Made by a program: the position numbers and the translations under genes. A stretch of 64,000 bases of DNA from an uncultured Bariatricus sp. (GTDB taxonomy: Bacteria > Bacillota > Clostridia > Lachnospirales > Lachnospiraceae): contig CAKRCD010000011.1 of the NCBI GenBank assembly GCA_934307065.1, positions 6,057-70,056 on the forward strand. The letters run 5' to 3'. Positions 8,638-17,537 of the stretch are shown here, piece after piece. Positions within the stretch are counted from its first letter, which is position 1. The number at the start of each line of letters is the position of its first letter. The notes below the pieces were generated by a model that did not search any database, had not been told where the DNA came from, and was given only the letters and a program-made list of their open reading frames with translations.

Positions 8638-9918
8638 GTGAAGTTAGAAATGGGTCATATTTTCATTAATGACATTCAGTTTGGTGAAGTTTCCAAGATC
8701 GAAAATGGAGTACTTTATGTTTCTGAAGATGCTGTAAGAGAAATCGTTCTTGAGGACGAAAAAATTAAGAGTGTAAGCTTTGACATCGCAAAACCAGGCG
8801 AAAGCGTACGTATCACACCAGTTAAAGATGTTATCGAACCACGTTGCAAAGTAGAAGGAAGAGGAGGAATCTTCCCGGGAGTAATCGCTAAAGTAGATAC
8901 CGTTGGATCTGGTAAAACATATGCATTAAAAGGAATGGCAGTTGTAACAGCTGGTAAAATCGTTGGTTTCCAGGAAGGTATCATCGATATGACTGGTCTT
9001 GGAGCACAGTACACACCATTCTCTAAATTAAACAACTTCGTTATGGTTTGCGAACCAGTTGATGGCATCAAACCACACGATTATGAAAAAGCAGTTCGTC
9101 TTGCAGGTTTCAGAGTAGCTTGCTACCTTGGAGAATTATCTCGCGATTTAACACCAGACGAAACAAAAGTTTATGAAACATATGGCATTATGGAAGGAAA
9201 GGAAAAATTCCCTAATCTTCCACGTGTAGCTTATGTACAGATGTTACAGAGCCAGGGACTTCTTCATGACACATACGTATATGGCGTAGATGCTAAGAAG
9301 ATCGTTCCAACAATTCTTCATCCAACAGAAGTTATGGACGGAGCTATTGTTTCAGGTAACTGCGTATCAGCTTGTGACAAGAACCCAACATATGTACACT
9401 TAAACAACCCAGTTGTTCACGACTTATTTGAAGAACACGGTAAAACAATTAACTTTGTTTGCCAGATTATCACAAACGAAAACGTTTACCTTGCAGATAA
9501 AATGCGTTCTTCAGACTGGACAGCTAAACTTTGCCGTTTCTTAGACTTAGATGCTGTAATCGTATCTCAGGAAGGATTCGGTAACCCAGATACTGACCTT
9601 ATCATGAACACAAAGAAGATTGAAGCAGAAGGCGTTAAGACTGTAATCATTACAGATGAATACGCTGGACGTGATGGAAAATCTCAGTCACTTGCTGACT
9701 CAGATCCATCAGCAGATGCAGTAGTAACAGGTGGTAATGCTAACCAGTTGATCACACTTCCAAAACTTGATAAAGTTATCGGAACATTAGATTATGTTAA
9801 CGTTATCGCAGGTGCCAGCGACCATACTCTTCATGAGGATGGAACTCTTGAAGTTGAACTTCAGGTATTAACTGGCGCAACAAACGAAACAGGCTTCAAC
9901 TTGTTGAGTGCACGATAG
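8638..9918 (+). CDS. grdE: Glycine reductase protein B, pyruvoyl-forming proprotein GrdE
   Basis: A 426-residue proprotein. The GTG at 8638 behind AGGAGGGA is the start, because the family begins near KLEMGHIFINDIQFGE. It is cleaved autocatalytically at an Asn-Cys bond to give two subunits, one carrying the pyruvoyl group that binds glycine as a Schiff base. The site is visible as SGN-CVSACDKN, with Cys242. With GrdB it forms the substrate-specific protein B. GrdG (sarcosine) and the betaine counterpart are related, so glycine specificity is inferred from the riboswitch and from the set being complete for glycine. Codon use is strongly biased, as for an abundant protein. Confidence 0.92.
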   Translation: MKLEMGHIFINDIQFGEVSKIENGVLYVSEDAVREIVLEDEKIKSVSFDIAKPGESVRITPVKDVIEPRCKVEGRGGIFPGVIAKVDTVGSGKTYALKGMAVVTAGKIVGFQEGIIDMTGLGAQYTPFSKLNNFVMVCEPVDGIKPHDYEKAVRLAGFRVACYLGELSRDLTPDETKVYETYGIMEGKEKFPNLPRVAYVQMLQSQGLLHDTYVYGVDAKKIVPTILHPTEVMDGAIVSGNCVSACDKNPTYVHLNNPVVHDLFEEHGKTINFVCQIITNENVYLADKMRSSDWTAKLCRFLDLDAVIVSQEGFGNPDTDLIMNTKKIEAEGVKTVIITDEYAGRDGKSQSLADSDPSADAVVTGGNANQLITLPKLDKVIGTLDYVNVIAGASDHTLHEDGTLEVELQVLTGATNETGFNLLSAR

Positions 9919-9937
9919 AAAGGGAGGACGTATCGTA

Positions 9938-11248
9938 ATGAGTAAGATTAAAGTTGTACATTATATCAATCAGTTCTTCGCTAATATCGGTGGAGAAGAA
10001 AAAGCAGATTACCCTGCTGAACTTCGCGTAGGCGAAAAAATTGGTCCAGGCCTTGCTCTGGAACAGAAATTCGGAGAAGAAGCAGAAATCATCGCTACAA
10101 TTATCTGCGGTGACTCTTACTTCAATGAAAACCTTGACAAGGCTAAAGCTGAAATCCTTGCAATGGTTAAAGAACAGAACCCAGACGTATTCATCGCTGG
10201 ACCAGCTTTCAACGCTGGACGTTACGGTGTTGCTTGTGGAACAGTTTGTGATATGGTTCAGGAAGAACTTGGTATCCCAGCTGTAACAGGTATGTACGTT
10301 GAAAACCCAGGTGCTGATATGTTCAAGAATAAGGTATACACATGCCCAACAAAGAACAGCGCAGCTGGTATGAGAGATGCTGTAGGAAAGATGGCTCCAC
10401 TTGCTCTTAAACTCGCTAAGGGTGAAAAGATTGGTGCTTCTTGTGAAGATGGATATATGCCAAACGGAACACGTGTAAACTTGTTCGAAAAAGAACGTGG
10501 ATCTAAGAGAGCTGTTAAGATGCTTCTTAAGAAACTTGCTGGCAAACCATTCGAAACAGAATTCCCAATGCCTTCATTCGACAGAGTTGAACCTGCAAAA
10601 GCTATCAAAGACCTTAGCAAAGCTACAATCGCTCTTTGTACTTCAGGTGGTATTGTACCAAAAGGAAACCCAGATCACATCGAATCTTCAAATGCTACAA
10701 GATACGGTGAATATGACATCACAGGCGTTATGGATCTTACAGAAGACACATACGAAACAGCTCATGGTGGATATGACCCGGTATACGCTAACGAAGATGC
10801 AGACCGTGTACTTCCAGTAGACGTTCTTCGTGAAATGGAATCAAAAGGAATTATTGGAAAATTACACAACAAGTTCTACTCAACAGTTGGTAATGGTACT
10901 GCAGTTAAGTCTTCAAGAGCATTCGCTGACGAATATGCTCAGAAGTTAATCGCTGACGGTGTTGATGCAGTTATCATGACTTCTACTTGAGGTACCTGTA
11001 CACGTTGCGGTGCAACGATGGTAAAAGGTATCGAAGCTACAGGACTTCCAGTAGTTCATTTATGTACAGTAACTCCAATTTCTATGACAGTTGGAGCTAA
11101 CAGAATTGTACCTACAATCGCTATTCCTCATCCACTTGGAAATCCAGCACTGGATAAAGATGAAGAATATGCATTACGTTACAAGATTGTAGAAAAAGGC
11201 TTACAGGCTTTATGTACAGAAGTTGACGGACAGACAATTTTTGAATAA
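9938..11248 (+). CDS. grdB: Glycine reductase protein B selenoprotein GrdB (UGA-encoded selenocysteine)
   Basis: A 436-residue selenoprotein read from ATG 9938 through an in-frame TGA at 10988-10990 (Sec351) to 11248. The redox site reads STUGTCTRCGA, i.e. UxxCxxC, as in the GrdB/GrdF/GrdH family. The frame on both sides of the TGA encodes conserved family sequence (PDVFIAGPAFNAGRYGVACG before, PIAMTV-type VTPISMTVGANR after), so this is recoding and not a nonsense mutation. The selenolate attacks the glycine bound to GrdE and passes a carboxymethyl group to GrdA. A hairpin just after the TGA can serve as the SECIS. Standard gene callers would split it at 10990. Confidence 0.93.
10988..11017 (+). 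promoter_or_regulatory. Selenocysteine codon and bacterial SECIS hairpin of grdB
   Basis: TGA at 10988-10990, then a 6-bp stem CGTTGC (11003-11008) / GCAACG (11012-11017) closing a GGT loop. An outer pairing of GGTACC (10991-10996) with GGTATC (11027-11032) is possible. The loop sits about 20 bases past the codon and holds the G-U that SelB recognises in bacterial SECIS elements. Confidence 0.7.
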
Positions 11249-11298
11249 TTTTTAAAATTATTAAATTTATAAAGCTTAATTAAAAAGGAGAATACGTT

Positions 11299-12246
11299 AT
11301 GAGCAAAGTTTATGACGTGATCGTCCTCGGAGCTGGACCAGCAGGATTATCTGCTGGTCTGTATGCAGGACGTGCTCGCCTCTCAGTATTAATTATTGAA
11401 AAAGGCCAGGACGGTGGACAGATCGCCATCACAGATGAAATCGAAAATTATCCAGGACAGACAGTAGAAGGTGAAAGTGGTCCTTCTCTTATCGCTCGTA
11501 TGACACAGCAGTGCGCTAAGTTCGGATGTGAACGTGTTTCTGATACAATCACAGAAGTAGAACTTGACGGAGAAGTAAAAGTTCTTAAGAGCGCTAAAGA
11601 AGAATACCGCGCTAAAGCCGTAATCATCGCTACAGGTGCTTTTGCAAGACCAATCGGATGCAAAGGTGAAAGAGAATTCTTAGGTAGAGGTGTTTCTTAC
11701 TGTGCTACTTGTGATGCGAACTTCTTTGAAGATTTCGAAGTATTCGTAGTTGGTGGTGGTGATTCAGCTGTAGAAGAAGCTATGTACCTTACAAAATTTG
11801 CAAGAAAAGTTACTATCATTCACAGACGTGATGAGCTTCGTGCTGCTAAATCTATTCAGGAAAAAGCATTTAAGAACGAAAAACTTCACTTTATGTGGGA
11901 TACAGTAGTAGAAGAAGTTGGCGGAGACGGCATGCTCTCTACTATGAAAGTGAAAAACGTTAAGACAGGTGAAGAAACTGTTATTAATGCAGATGAAGAA
12001 GATGGATTAATGGGTGTATTCGGATTTATCGGAACACTTCCAAATACAAAAATCTTCGAAGGAACAAGCCTTAAACTTGATGAAAGAGGATACATTCCTA
12101 CAGATGCTGACATGCATACAAATATTCCAGGTGTATTTGCAGCTGGTGATGTACGTGTTAAGAGTTTCCGTCAGGTTGTTACAGCAGCAGCAGATGGTGC
12201 TATTGCAACAAAACAGGCTGAAGAATATCTCAACAGCCTTGAATAA
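11299..12246 (+). CDS. trxB: Thioredoxin reductase (NADPH-dependent, grd operon)
   Basis: A 315-residue low-molecular-weight thioredoxin reductase. It has an N-terminal FAD-binding [10 protein letters not shown], the redox disulfide CATC (Cys135/Cys138) and a second nucleotide site [12 protein letters not shown], followed by HRRDELRA, which is typical of NADPH binding. The C-terminal AAGDVR closes the FAD fold. It reduces TrxA, which in turn recycles the oxidised selenoprotein A after each glycine reduction. It lies between grdB and trxA, with 30 bases to trxA, and shares the operon's biased codon use. AAAAAGGAG precedes the ATG. Confidence 0.93.
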   Translation: MSKVYDVIVLGAGPAGLSAGLYAGRARLSVLIIEKGQDGGQIAITDEIENYPGQTVEGESGPSLIARMTQQCAKFGCERVSDTITEVELDGEVKVLKSAKEEYRAKAVIIATGAFARPIGCKGEREFLGRGVSYCATCDANFFEDFEVFVVGGGDSAVEEAMYLTKFARKVTIIHRRDELRAAKSIQEKAFKNEKLHFMWDTVVEEVGGDGMLSTMKVKNVKTGEETVINADEEDGLMGVFGFIGTLPNTKIFEGTSLKLDERGYIPTDADMHTNIPGVFAAGDVRVKSFRQVVTAAADGAIATKQAEEYLNSLE

Positions 12247-12275
12247 TAATTTTTTATACTAGGAGGAACAGTAAA

Positions 12276-12596
12276 ATGTTAGATGTAGATAAGAATACGT
12301 TTAAAACAGAAGTATTAGAAGGAGAAGGATATATTTTCGTAGATTTCTACGGTGATGGATGTGTTCCATGTGCAGCTTTAATGCCACATGTACATGCATT
12401 AGCAGACAAATATGCTGACTCTAACTTAAAATTCACATCTATGAACACTACTAAAGCTCGTCGTGTAGCTATCAGCCAGGGAATCTTAGGACTTCCAGTT
12501 ATGGCTATCTACAAAGATGGACAGAAAGTAGAAGAATTAGTGAAAGATGATTGTACACCAGAAACAATCACAGCAATGGTAGAAAAATACGTTTAA
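12276..12596 (+). CDS. trxA: Thioredoxin dedicated to glycine reductase
   Basis: A 106-residue thioredoxin with the atypical active site [10 protein letters not shown] (Cys29/Cys32) in place of the usual WCGPC. Grd-associated thioredoxins are known for CVPC-type sites. The cis-proline segment [12 protein letters not shown] is present. It carries electrons from TrxB to the selenide/disulfide of GrdA. The tryptophan normally before the first cysteine is replaced by Gly. AGGAGGAAC precedes the start. Two small hairpins separate it from grdA. Confidence 0.92.
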   Translation: MLDVDKNTFKTEVLEGEGYIFVDFYGDGCVPCAALMPHVHALADKYADSNLKFTSMNTTKARRVAISQGILGLPVMAIYKDGQKVEELVKDDCTPETITAMVEKYV

Positions 12597-12652
12597 TATT
12601 AAGCGGATTAAACGAGTAATATTTGCAACCATTACAAGCGTAAAAGCGTATT

Positions 12653-12694
12653 AAGCCGTTTGGCTTTTTACGGGGAATGTTTAAGCGGCATTCT
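12653..12694 (+). other. Two small hairpins between trxA and grdA
   Basis: AAGCC (12653-12657) pairs with GGCTT (12662-12666) and is followed by TTTT, a short terminator-like element. GAATG (12675-12679) pairs with CATTC (12689-12693). They could attenuate or process the transcript upstream of grdA. Neither is strong enough to call a full terminator. Confidence 0.4.
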
Positions 12695-12751
12695 CTAATA
12701 TAAACAAAACAAACAAAAAATATTAAATTGAAAGGAAGGAGGAAGACTAAC

Positions 12752-13225
12752 ATGGCAATTTTAGAAGGTAAGAAAGTTATCATTATTGGTGACCGTGATG
12801 GTGTTCCAGGACCAGCTATTGCAGAATGTGCAAAGACAGCTGGCGCAGAAGTTATTTTTTCTTCAACAGAATGTTTCGTCTGAACTAGCGCAGGCGCAAT
12901 GGATCTTGAAAATCAGAAAAGGGTAAAAGAATTCGCAGAGGAATATGGCCCAGAAAACTTAGTAGTTTTACTTGGTGCTGCTGAAGGCGAAGGTGCAGGT
13001 CTTGCTGCAGAAACAGTTACAGCAGGTGACCCTACATTTGCAGGTCCATTGACAGGAGTCCAGCTTGGACTCACAACATACCATGTTTGTGAACCAGAAG
13101 TTAAGGCTGAGTTTGACGAAGCTGTTTACGATGAACAGGTAGGCATGATGGAAATGGTTCTTGATGTCGACGATATCGTAAGCGAAATGTCAGCTATCCG
13201 TGATGAATACTGTAAGTATTTATAG
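12752..13225 (+). CDS. grdA: Glycine reductase selenoprotein A (UGA-encoded selenocysteine)
   Basis: A 157-residue selenoprotein from ATG 12752 (Shine-Dalgarno AAGGAGGAAG) through an in-frame TGA at 12881-12883 (Sec44) to 13225. The active site reads [16 protein letters not shown], the CxxU motif diagnostic of GrdA. Protein A accepts the carboxymethyl group from protein B as a selenoether, delivers a ketene-level acetyl group to protein C and is left with a Se-S bond that TrxA reduces. The N-terminal 43 residues lie upstream of the TGA and are lost in naive annotation. Hairpins flank the gene on both sides. Confidence 0.94.
12881..12900 (+). promoter_or_regulatory. Selenocysteine codon and candidate SECIS of grdA
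   Basis: TGA at 12881-12883, followed by the short hairpin GCG (12888-12890), loop CAGG, CGC (12895-12897). Pairing is much weaker than in grdB, so the recoding element is less certain than the recoding itself. Confidence 0.4.
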
Positions 13226-13257
13226 AATATAAAATTTGAAACACTATTTCGGATTTT

Positions 13258-13295
13258 GGGCGGTGAAGTAAATACTTACCTCACCGCCCTTATTT
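13258..13295 (+). terminator. Strong intercistronic hairpin after grdA
   Basis: A 9-bp GC-rich stem, GGGCGGTGA (13258-13266) with TCACCGCCC (13281-13289), with an inner AAGTA/TACTT pairing and a poor T run (TTATTTAT). It is probably a partial terminator or 3' stabiliser, making grdA message more abundant than grdC-grdD. Confidence 0.6.
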
Positions 13296-13398
13296 ATAAT
13301 AATGCCTGAATTCAGATGAATTTGGGTTTATTGTGTATCCCTGGATATAACAATAAAGGAATAATATCAGGGTAAATTAGGAAAGGTGGACACTTACG

Positions 13399-14931
13399 AT
13401 GAACAGTGTAATTAAAGGAGCAAGTTATGTACTTGCACATACTCCTCAGATGGTATTATATAATGGAACAACTCAGACAACAGAAAGAGTTGTTAATCCA
13501 GATTCAGAATATTTAAAAGAATTACCAAGTCATCTTCGTTCATACGAAGAATGTGTAAATTACTGGCCAAACCAGGTTTACATTGGTAATGCACATCCAG
13601 ATGAATTAGCTGAAGTAGAATTTCCATACTACGACAAAGTTAAAGAGGGTGCTGAAAGATACGGAAAATACGGTGAAATTATGCCGGAAGATGAATTCCT
13701 TCTTTTAGTACAGGCTGTTGACGTGTTCGAAGTAGTTAAATTAGATAAAGATTTCGTAGCTGCAAAGAAAGACAAACTTGCTGCAGACCCAATTATCACA
13801 GAAGATATTATGGAAAAAATCGAAGCAGGTGTTGATAATGCTGAAATCGAAGCTCTTGTAAAAGACGAACATGCAGAACCACTTTACCATGAAGACAAAT
13901 TAGTTGGATGTGTTAAGAGAGCGCATGATATTGACGTAAACCTTTCCGCTCATGTAATGCATGAGAACCTTATGAGCAAAGCTACTAACGTACTTGCATT
14001 GTTATATGGTGTAAGAAACGCTGGTATTGACAAAGCTGATGTTGAATATGTAATCGACTGTGCAGAAGAAGCTTGTGGAGATATGAACCAGAGAGGTGGC
14101 GGTAACTTTGCAAAAGCTGCTGCAGAAATCGCTGGACTTCCAAACGCAACCGGATCTGATACTCGTGGATTCTGTGCCGGACCTTCTCATGCATTAGTAG
14201 AAGCTGCTGCACTTGTTTCTTCAGGAGCTTACAAGTGTGTAGCTGTAACTGCTGGTGGATGTACAGCTAAATTAGGTATGAATGGTAAAGACCATGTTAA
14301 AAAAGGTATGCCAGCTCTTGAAGATTGCTTAGGTGGATTCTGTGTAATCATCGCAGAAAACGATGGTGTTAACCCAGAAATCAATCTTGGAATCCTTGGA
14401 CGTCATACTGTAGGAACAGGTTCTGCTCCACAGAACGTTATCGGAAGCCTTGTAGCTGATCCACTTGAAAGAAACGATATGAAGATTACAGATATCGACA
14501 AATTCTCTCCAGAAATGCAGAACCCAGACATCACAAAACCAGCAGGAGCTGGAGATGTACCGCTTGCTAACTACAAGATGATTGGTGCTTTGGCTGTAAA
14601 ACGTGGAGAACTTGACAAGAAAGAACTTGCTACTTTCCCAGCTAAACATGGTTTAACAGGATGGGCTCCAACTCAGGGACATATCCCATCAGGTGTACCA
14701 TACATCGGATTCTGTAGAGAAGACATTCTTGCAGGCAAGATTAAAAATGCTATGATTATCGGTAAAGGCTCTCTGTTCCTTGGCCGTATGACAAACTTAT
14801 TTGATGGTTGTTCATTCGTAATCCAGGCTAACACTGGAGCACAGGACAACAGCGGAGTATCTGAAGACGAAGTTAAAGGATTAATCGCTAAAGCTATGAA
14901 AGATTTTGCTGCAACATTGATGGCAGAATAG
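13399..14931 (+). CDS. grdC: Glycine reductase protein C, beta subunit GrdC
   Basis: A 510-residue protein matching GrdC from its N-terminus (KGASYVLAHTPQMVLYNGTT) through a thiolase/ketoacyl-synthase-like core (GFCAGPSHALVEAAALVSSG, then VTAGGCTAKLGMNGKDH). With GrdD it forms protein C, which takes the carboxymethyl-selenoether from protein A and releases acetyl phosphate by phosphorolysis. The fold resembles FabH-type condensing enzymes. It starts 174 bases after grdA, behind AGGAAAGGTGG, and ends 15 bases before grdD. Codon use is as biased as in the rest of the operon. Confidence 0.93.
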   Translation: MNSVIKGASYVLAHTPQMVLYNGTTQTTERVVNPDSEYLKELPSHLRSYEECVNYWPNQVYIGNAHPDELAEVEFPYYDKVKEGAERYGKYGEIMPEDEFLLLVQAVDVFEVVKLDKDFVAAKKDKLAADPIITEDIMEKIEAGVDNAEIEALVKDEHAEPLYHEDKLVGCVKRAHDIDVNLSAHVMHENLMSKATNVLALLYGVRNAGIDKADVEYVIDCAEEACGDMNQRGGGNFAKAAAEIAGLPNATGSDTRGFCAGPSHALVEAAALVSSGAYKCVAVTAGGCTAKLGMNGKDHVKKGMPALEDCLGGFCVIIAENDGVNPEINLGILGRHTVGTGSAPQNVIGSLVADPLERNDMKITDIDKFSPEMQNPDITKPAGAGDVPLANYKMIGALAVKRGELDKKELATFPAKHGLTGWAPTQGHIPSGVPYIGFCREDILAGKIKNAMIIGKGSLFLGRMTNLFDGCSFVIQANTGAQDNSGVSEDEVKGLIAKAMKDFAATLMAE

Positions 14932-14946
14932 AGAGGTGGACTAATT

Positions 14947-16095
14947 ATGGCAAACGGAATTGAAAAGATTATTGCCAACACCTTTATGGAAATGGCTCAG
15001 GGATTAGAAACTGGAAGTTTCGGAAAACGTCCAAAAATCGCTTTAACAGGTATGGGTAGCGAACATGGCGAAGAAAACGCAATGGCTGCTGCTTTAGCTG
15101 CAGCTAAAGATGGAATCGATGTATATTACATTGGTTCATTGGAAGCTGAAGGCGTTACAACAGTAAAAGTTGCTAACGATGAAGAAGGCCATGACAAGAT
15201 GGAAGAAATGCTTGCTAATGGAGAAGTTGATGGTGCTGTAACGATGCACTTCCCATTCCCAATCGGTGTTTCTACTGTAGGACGTGTTGTTACACCGGCA
15301 AAGGGCAAGGAAATGTTCATTGCTAATACAACAGGTACTTCTAGTACAGACCGTATCGAAGGCATGGTTAAAAATGCCGTATACGGTGTTATCGCTGCTA
15401 AGGCTTGCGGAATTGCAAACCCAACAGTTGGTATCTTAAATGTTGACGGTGCTCGTCAGACAGAAAAAGCTTTAAAACAGCTTTCTGAAAATGGATATCA
15501 TATCGATTTCGCTGAATCAGGACGTGCTGATGGCGGATGTGTTATGAGAGGTAATGATATTCTCCAGGCTTCTCCAGATATCATGGTTACAGATTCATTA
15601 ACAGGAAATATCCTTGTTAAAATGCTCTCTTCTGCTAATACAGGCGGAAGCTTCGAAGCTACAGGATATGGATATGGACCTGGAATCGGTGAAGGATATA
15701 CTCAGTTAGTTATGATTGTATCCCGTGCATCTGGAGCTCCGGTTATTGCAAATGCTATCCGTTACGCAGCTCAGCTCGTAAGAGGAAATGTATTTGAAGT
15801 AGCAAAAGAAGAATTCAAAGCAGCTAAGAAAGCTGGATTTAAAGAAATCTGCGAATCCGTAAAGGCAAAACCAGTAGCTGCTGCAGAAGATGTAAAAGAA
15901 CCACCAAAGGAAATTGTAACATCTCAGATTCCTGGTGTTGAAGTTATGGATCTTGAAGACGCTGTAAAAGCTCTTTGGAAAATTAACATCTACGCTGAAA
16001 GTGGAATGGGTTGTACAGGACCTATCATCCGTGTTTCTGATGCTAATCTTGCAAAAGCAGAAGAAGAACTTAAGAAATGTGGATACGTTGGCTAG
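14947..16095 (+). CDS. grdD: Glycine reductase protein C, alpha subunit GrdD
   Basis: A 382-residue PlsX/phosphate-acyltransferase-like subunit of protein C (KIALTGMGSEHGEENAMAAA, then GYGPGIGEGYTQLVM). The C-terminal SGMGCTGPIIRVSDA carries Cys356, at the position known in this family to hold the acetyl thioester before phosphate attack. The product, acetyl phosphate, yields ATP through acetate kinase, which is not in this window. AGAGGTGG precedes the ATG. Last gene of the operon, with a strong terminator following. Confidence 0.93.
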   Translation: MANGIEKIIANTFMEMAQGLETGSFGKRPKIALTGMGSEHGEENAMAAALAAAKDGIDVYYIGSLEAEGVTTVKVANDEEGHDKMEEMLANGEVDGAVTMHFPFPIGVSTVGRVVTPAKGKEMFIANTTGTSSTDRIEGMVKNAVYGVIAAKACGIANPTVGILNVDGARQTEKALKQLSENGYHIDFAESGRADGGCVMRGNDILQASPDIMVTDSLTGNILVKMLSSANTGGSFEATGYGYGPGIGEGYTQLVMIVSRASGAPVIANAIRYAAQLVRGNVFEVAKEEFKAAKKAGFKEICESVKAKPVAAAEDVKEPPKEIVTSQIPGVEVMDLEDAVKALWKINIYAESGMGCTGPIIRVSDANLAKAEEELKKCGYVG

Positions 16096-16113
16096 GTTTA
16101 TCTAGAACATAAT

Positions 16114-16151
16114 AAAAAGCGTTGATTCTGAAAAGAATCGACGCTTTTTTT
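16114..16151 (+). terminator. Terminator of the glycine reductase operon
   Basis: AAAAGCGTTGATTCT, a GAAA loop and AGAATCGACGCTTTT form a long near-perfect stem (one G-U) that runs into T8. Confidence 0.92.
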
Positions 16152-16230
16152 CTTGATTTTTAAAATAAAAAAGAGTATGATGGCATTTGAATTTAAAAAG
16201 AATTAAGTAAATTAGAAAGGGCTGGCATAT

Positions 16231-16989
16231 ATGGATGCACAATTATTGATGAAAACTGCTGCTTTGGCAGGAGAATTGATGTTATGCAGTGGAGCTGAAA
16301 CATACCGTGTAGAAGATACAATGCATCATATTTTAAAAACAGCAGACAATTTGGAAATGGCTGAGGTGCTTGTTATTATGACCGGAATCACAGCAACTAT
16401 CAAGCAAAAAGATGAGAATGTCATATCGATTGTCAAGAGAGTTAACAGCAGATCGACGAATATGAGCCGCATTATGGAAGTGAACGATATTTCCAGAAGG
16501 TACTGCGGGGAAGAAATTACATTGGAAGAAGCATATAAGGAATTATCCGGTTTGAAGAAGAATATTTATTCACGATTGGAAAACCGATTAGGAGTATTAG
16601 GGATCTGTGTGGGATTTGCTATTTTCTTCGGTGGTGGTATCCGGGAGATTCTGGTAACCTTACTTGTAGGTCTGGTATTGACCGGATGTATGACAATTGG
16701 AGAAAAGATGCAGTTCCATGCGTTTTTACAGGATGTATTTGGAGCATTTGGAATTGCGGTAAGCAGTCTGCTTTTCAGTAATTTAGTAAAAGTGAATCTG
16801 GATACAGTCATCATTTCCTCTATTATGCCTATGGTACCCGGAGTGGCAATTACAAATGCAGTACGAGATACCTTACAAGGGGATTATCTTTCCGGGGGTG
16901 CAAGAGTACTGGAAGCTTTTTTGAAAGCGGCCGGAATAGCAGTGGGAATTGCCATAGGTTTATTGTTAATGGGCGTAGCAGGTTTTTAA
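16231..16989 (+). CDS. ThrE-type threonine/serine exporter, large subunit (YjjP-like)
   Basis: A 252-residue protein. The N-terminal cytoplasmic domain carries AGELMLCSGAETYRVEDTM, the hallmark of the ThrE N-terminal family (formerly DUF1212). Five hydrophobic segments follow (from about residue 120), including MPMVPGVAITNAVRD. In split systems this half pairs with a small YjjB-like protein, which is encoded 8 bases downstream. ThrE of Corynebacterium exports threonine and serine; E. coli YjjPB has been linked to succinate export. The substrate here is unknown. It begins about 80 bases after the grd terminator, so it has its own transcript or depends on read-through. Confidence 0.85.
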   Translation: MDAQLLMKTAALAGELMLCSGAETYRVEDTMHHILKTADNLEMAEVLVIMTGITATIKQKDENVISIVKRVNSRSTNMSRIMEVNDISRRYCGEEITLEEAYKELSGLKKNIYSRLENRLGVLGICVGFAIFFGGGIREILVTLLVGLVLTGCMTIGEKMQFHAFLQDVFGAFGIAVSSLLFSNLVKVNLDTVIISSIMPMVPGVAITNAVRDTLQGDYLSGGARVLEAFLKAAGIAVGIAIGLLLMGVAGF

Positions 16990-16997
16990 GGAGGTAG

Positions 16998-17477
16998 ATG
17001 AAAATGCAGACAGTCATTCGGGTTGCAGGCGCATTCTTAAGTATCTTCGGGTTTGCTGTTTATCTGGAAACACCGAAGAAACATTTGTTGAAATCAGGAT
17101 TTGTAGGAGCAGTTAGCGGAATTGTATATTTATTCTGTATGAAAGTAGGGAACGGAGAGGTGTTGGCATCTTTTATTACAGCATTGGCCGTGTCTCTGGT
17201 GTCTAATATTTTTGCACGGAAGTATAAAACACCGGTAACATTATTTCTGGTAGCAGGAATTCTGCCGATTGTTCCGGGGGCAGGAATGTACCGGACGGTA
17301 CATTATATTTTGAATAATGACGAAGCAATGGTGGCATATTATCTGACCCAGACGCTGGAAATTGCAGGAGTTATAGCACTGGCTATTTTTATTGTGGATT
17401 CTATATTCCGTGGTGCGAGCCGTGGGGAGTGGAAACAGCAGTCTATGAAATATGTACGGAAAGTTCACTTGAAGTAG
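16998..17477 (+). CDS. ThrE-type threonine/serine exporter, small subunit (YjjB-like)
   Basis: A 159-residue membrane protein with about five hydrophobic segments, matching the ThrE_2 (formerly DUF3815) family. ILPIVPGAGMYRTVHYI corresponds to the conserved PG motif of the partner subunit. It follows the large subunit by 8 bases behind AAGGAGGTAG, so the two are coupled and very probably form one transporter. The C-terminal tail (GEWKQQSMKYVRKVHLK) is basic and cytoplasmic. Confidence 0.85.
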   Translation: MKMQTVIRVAGAFLSIFGFAVYLETPKKHLLKSGFVGAVSGIVYLFCMKVGNGEVLASFITALAVSLVSNIFARKYKTPVTLFLVAGILPIVPGAGMYRTVHYILNNDEAMVAYYLTQTLEIAGVIALAIFIVDSIFRGASRGEWKQQSMKYVRKVHLK

Positions 17478-17537
17478 GCATGTGAATGTGGTAGTATTGT
17501 AAAGGATATAGATTTATAAAGGAAAGGAATGTGTAAA

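Noticed and set aside
10988..10990. Nonsense mutation in grdB
   Set aside because: Conserved sequence continues in frame and the TGA occupies the known selenocysteine position, with a hairpin following.
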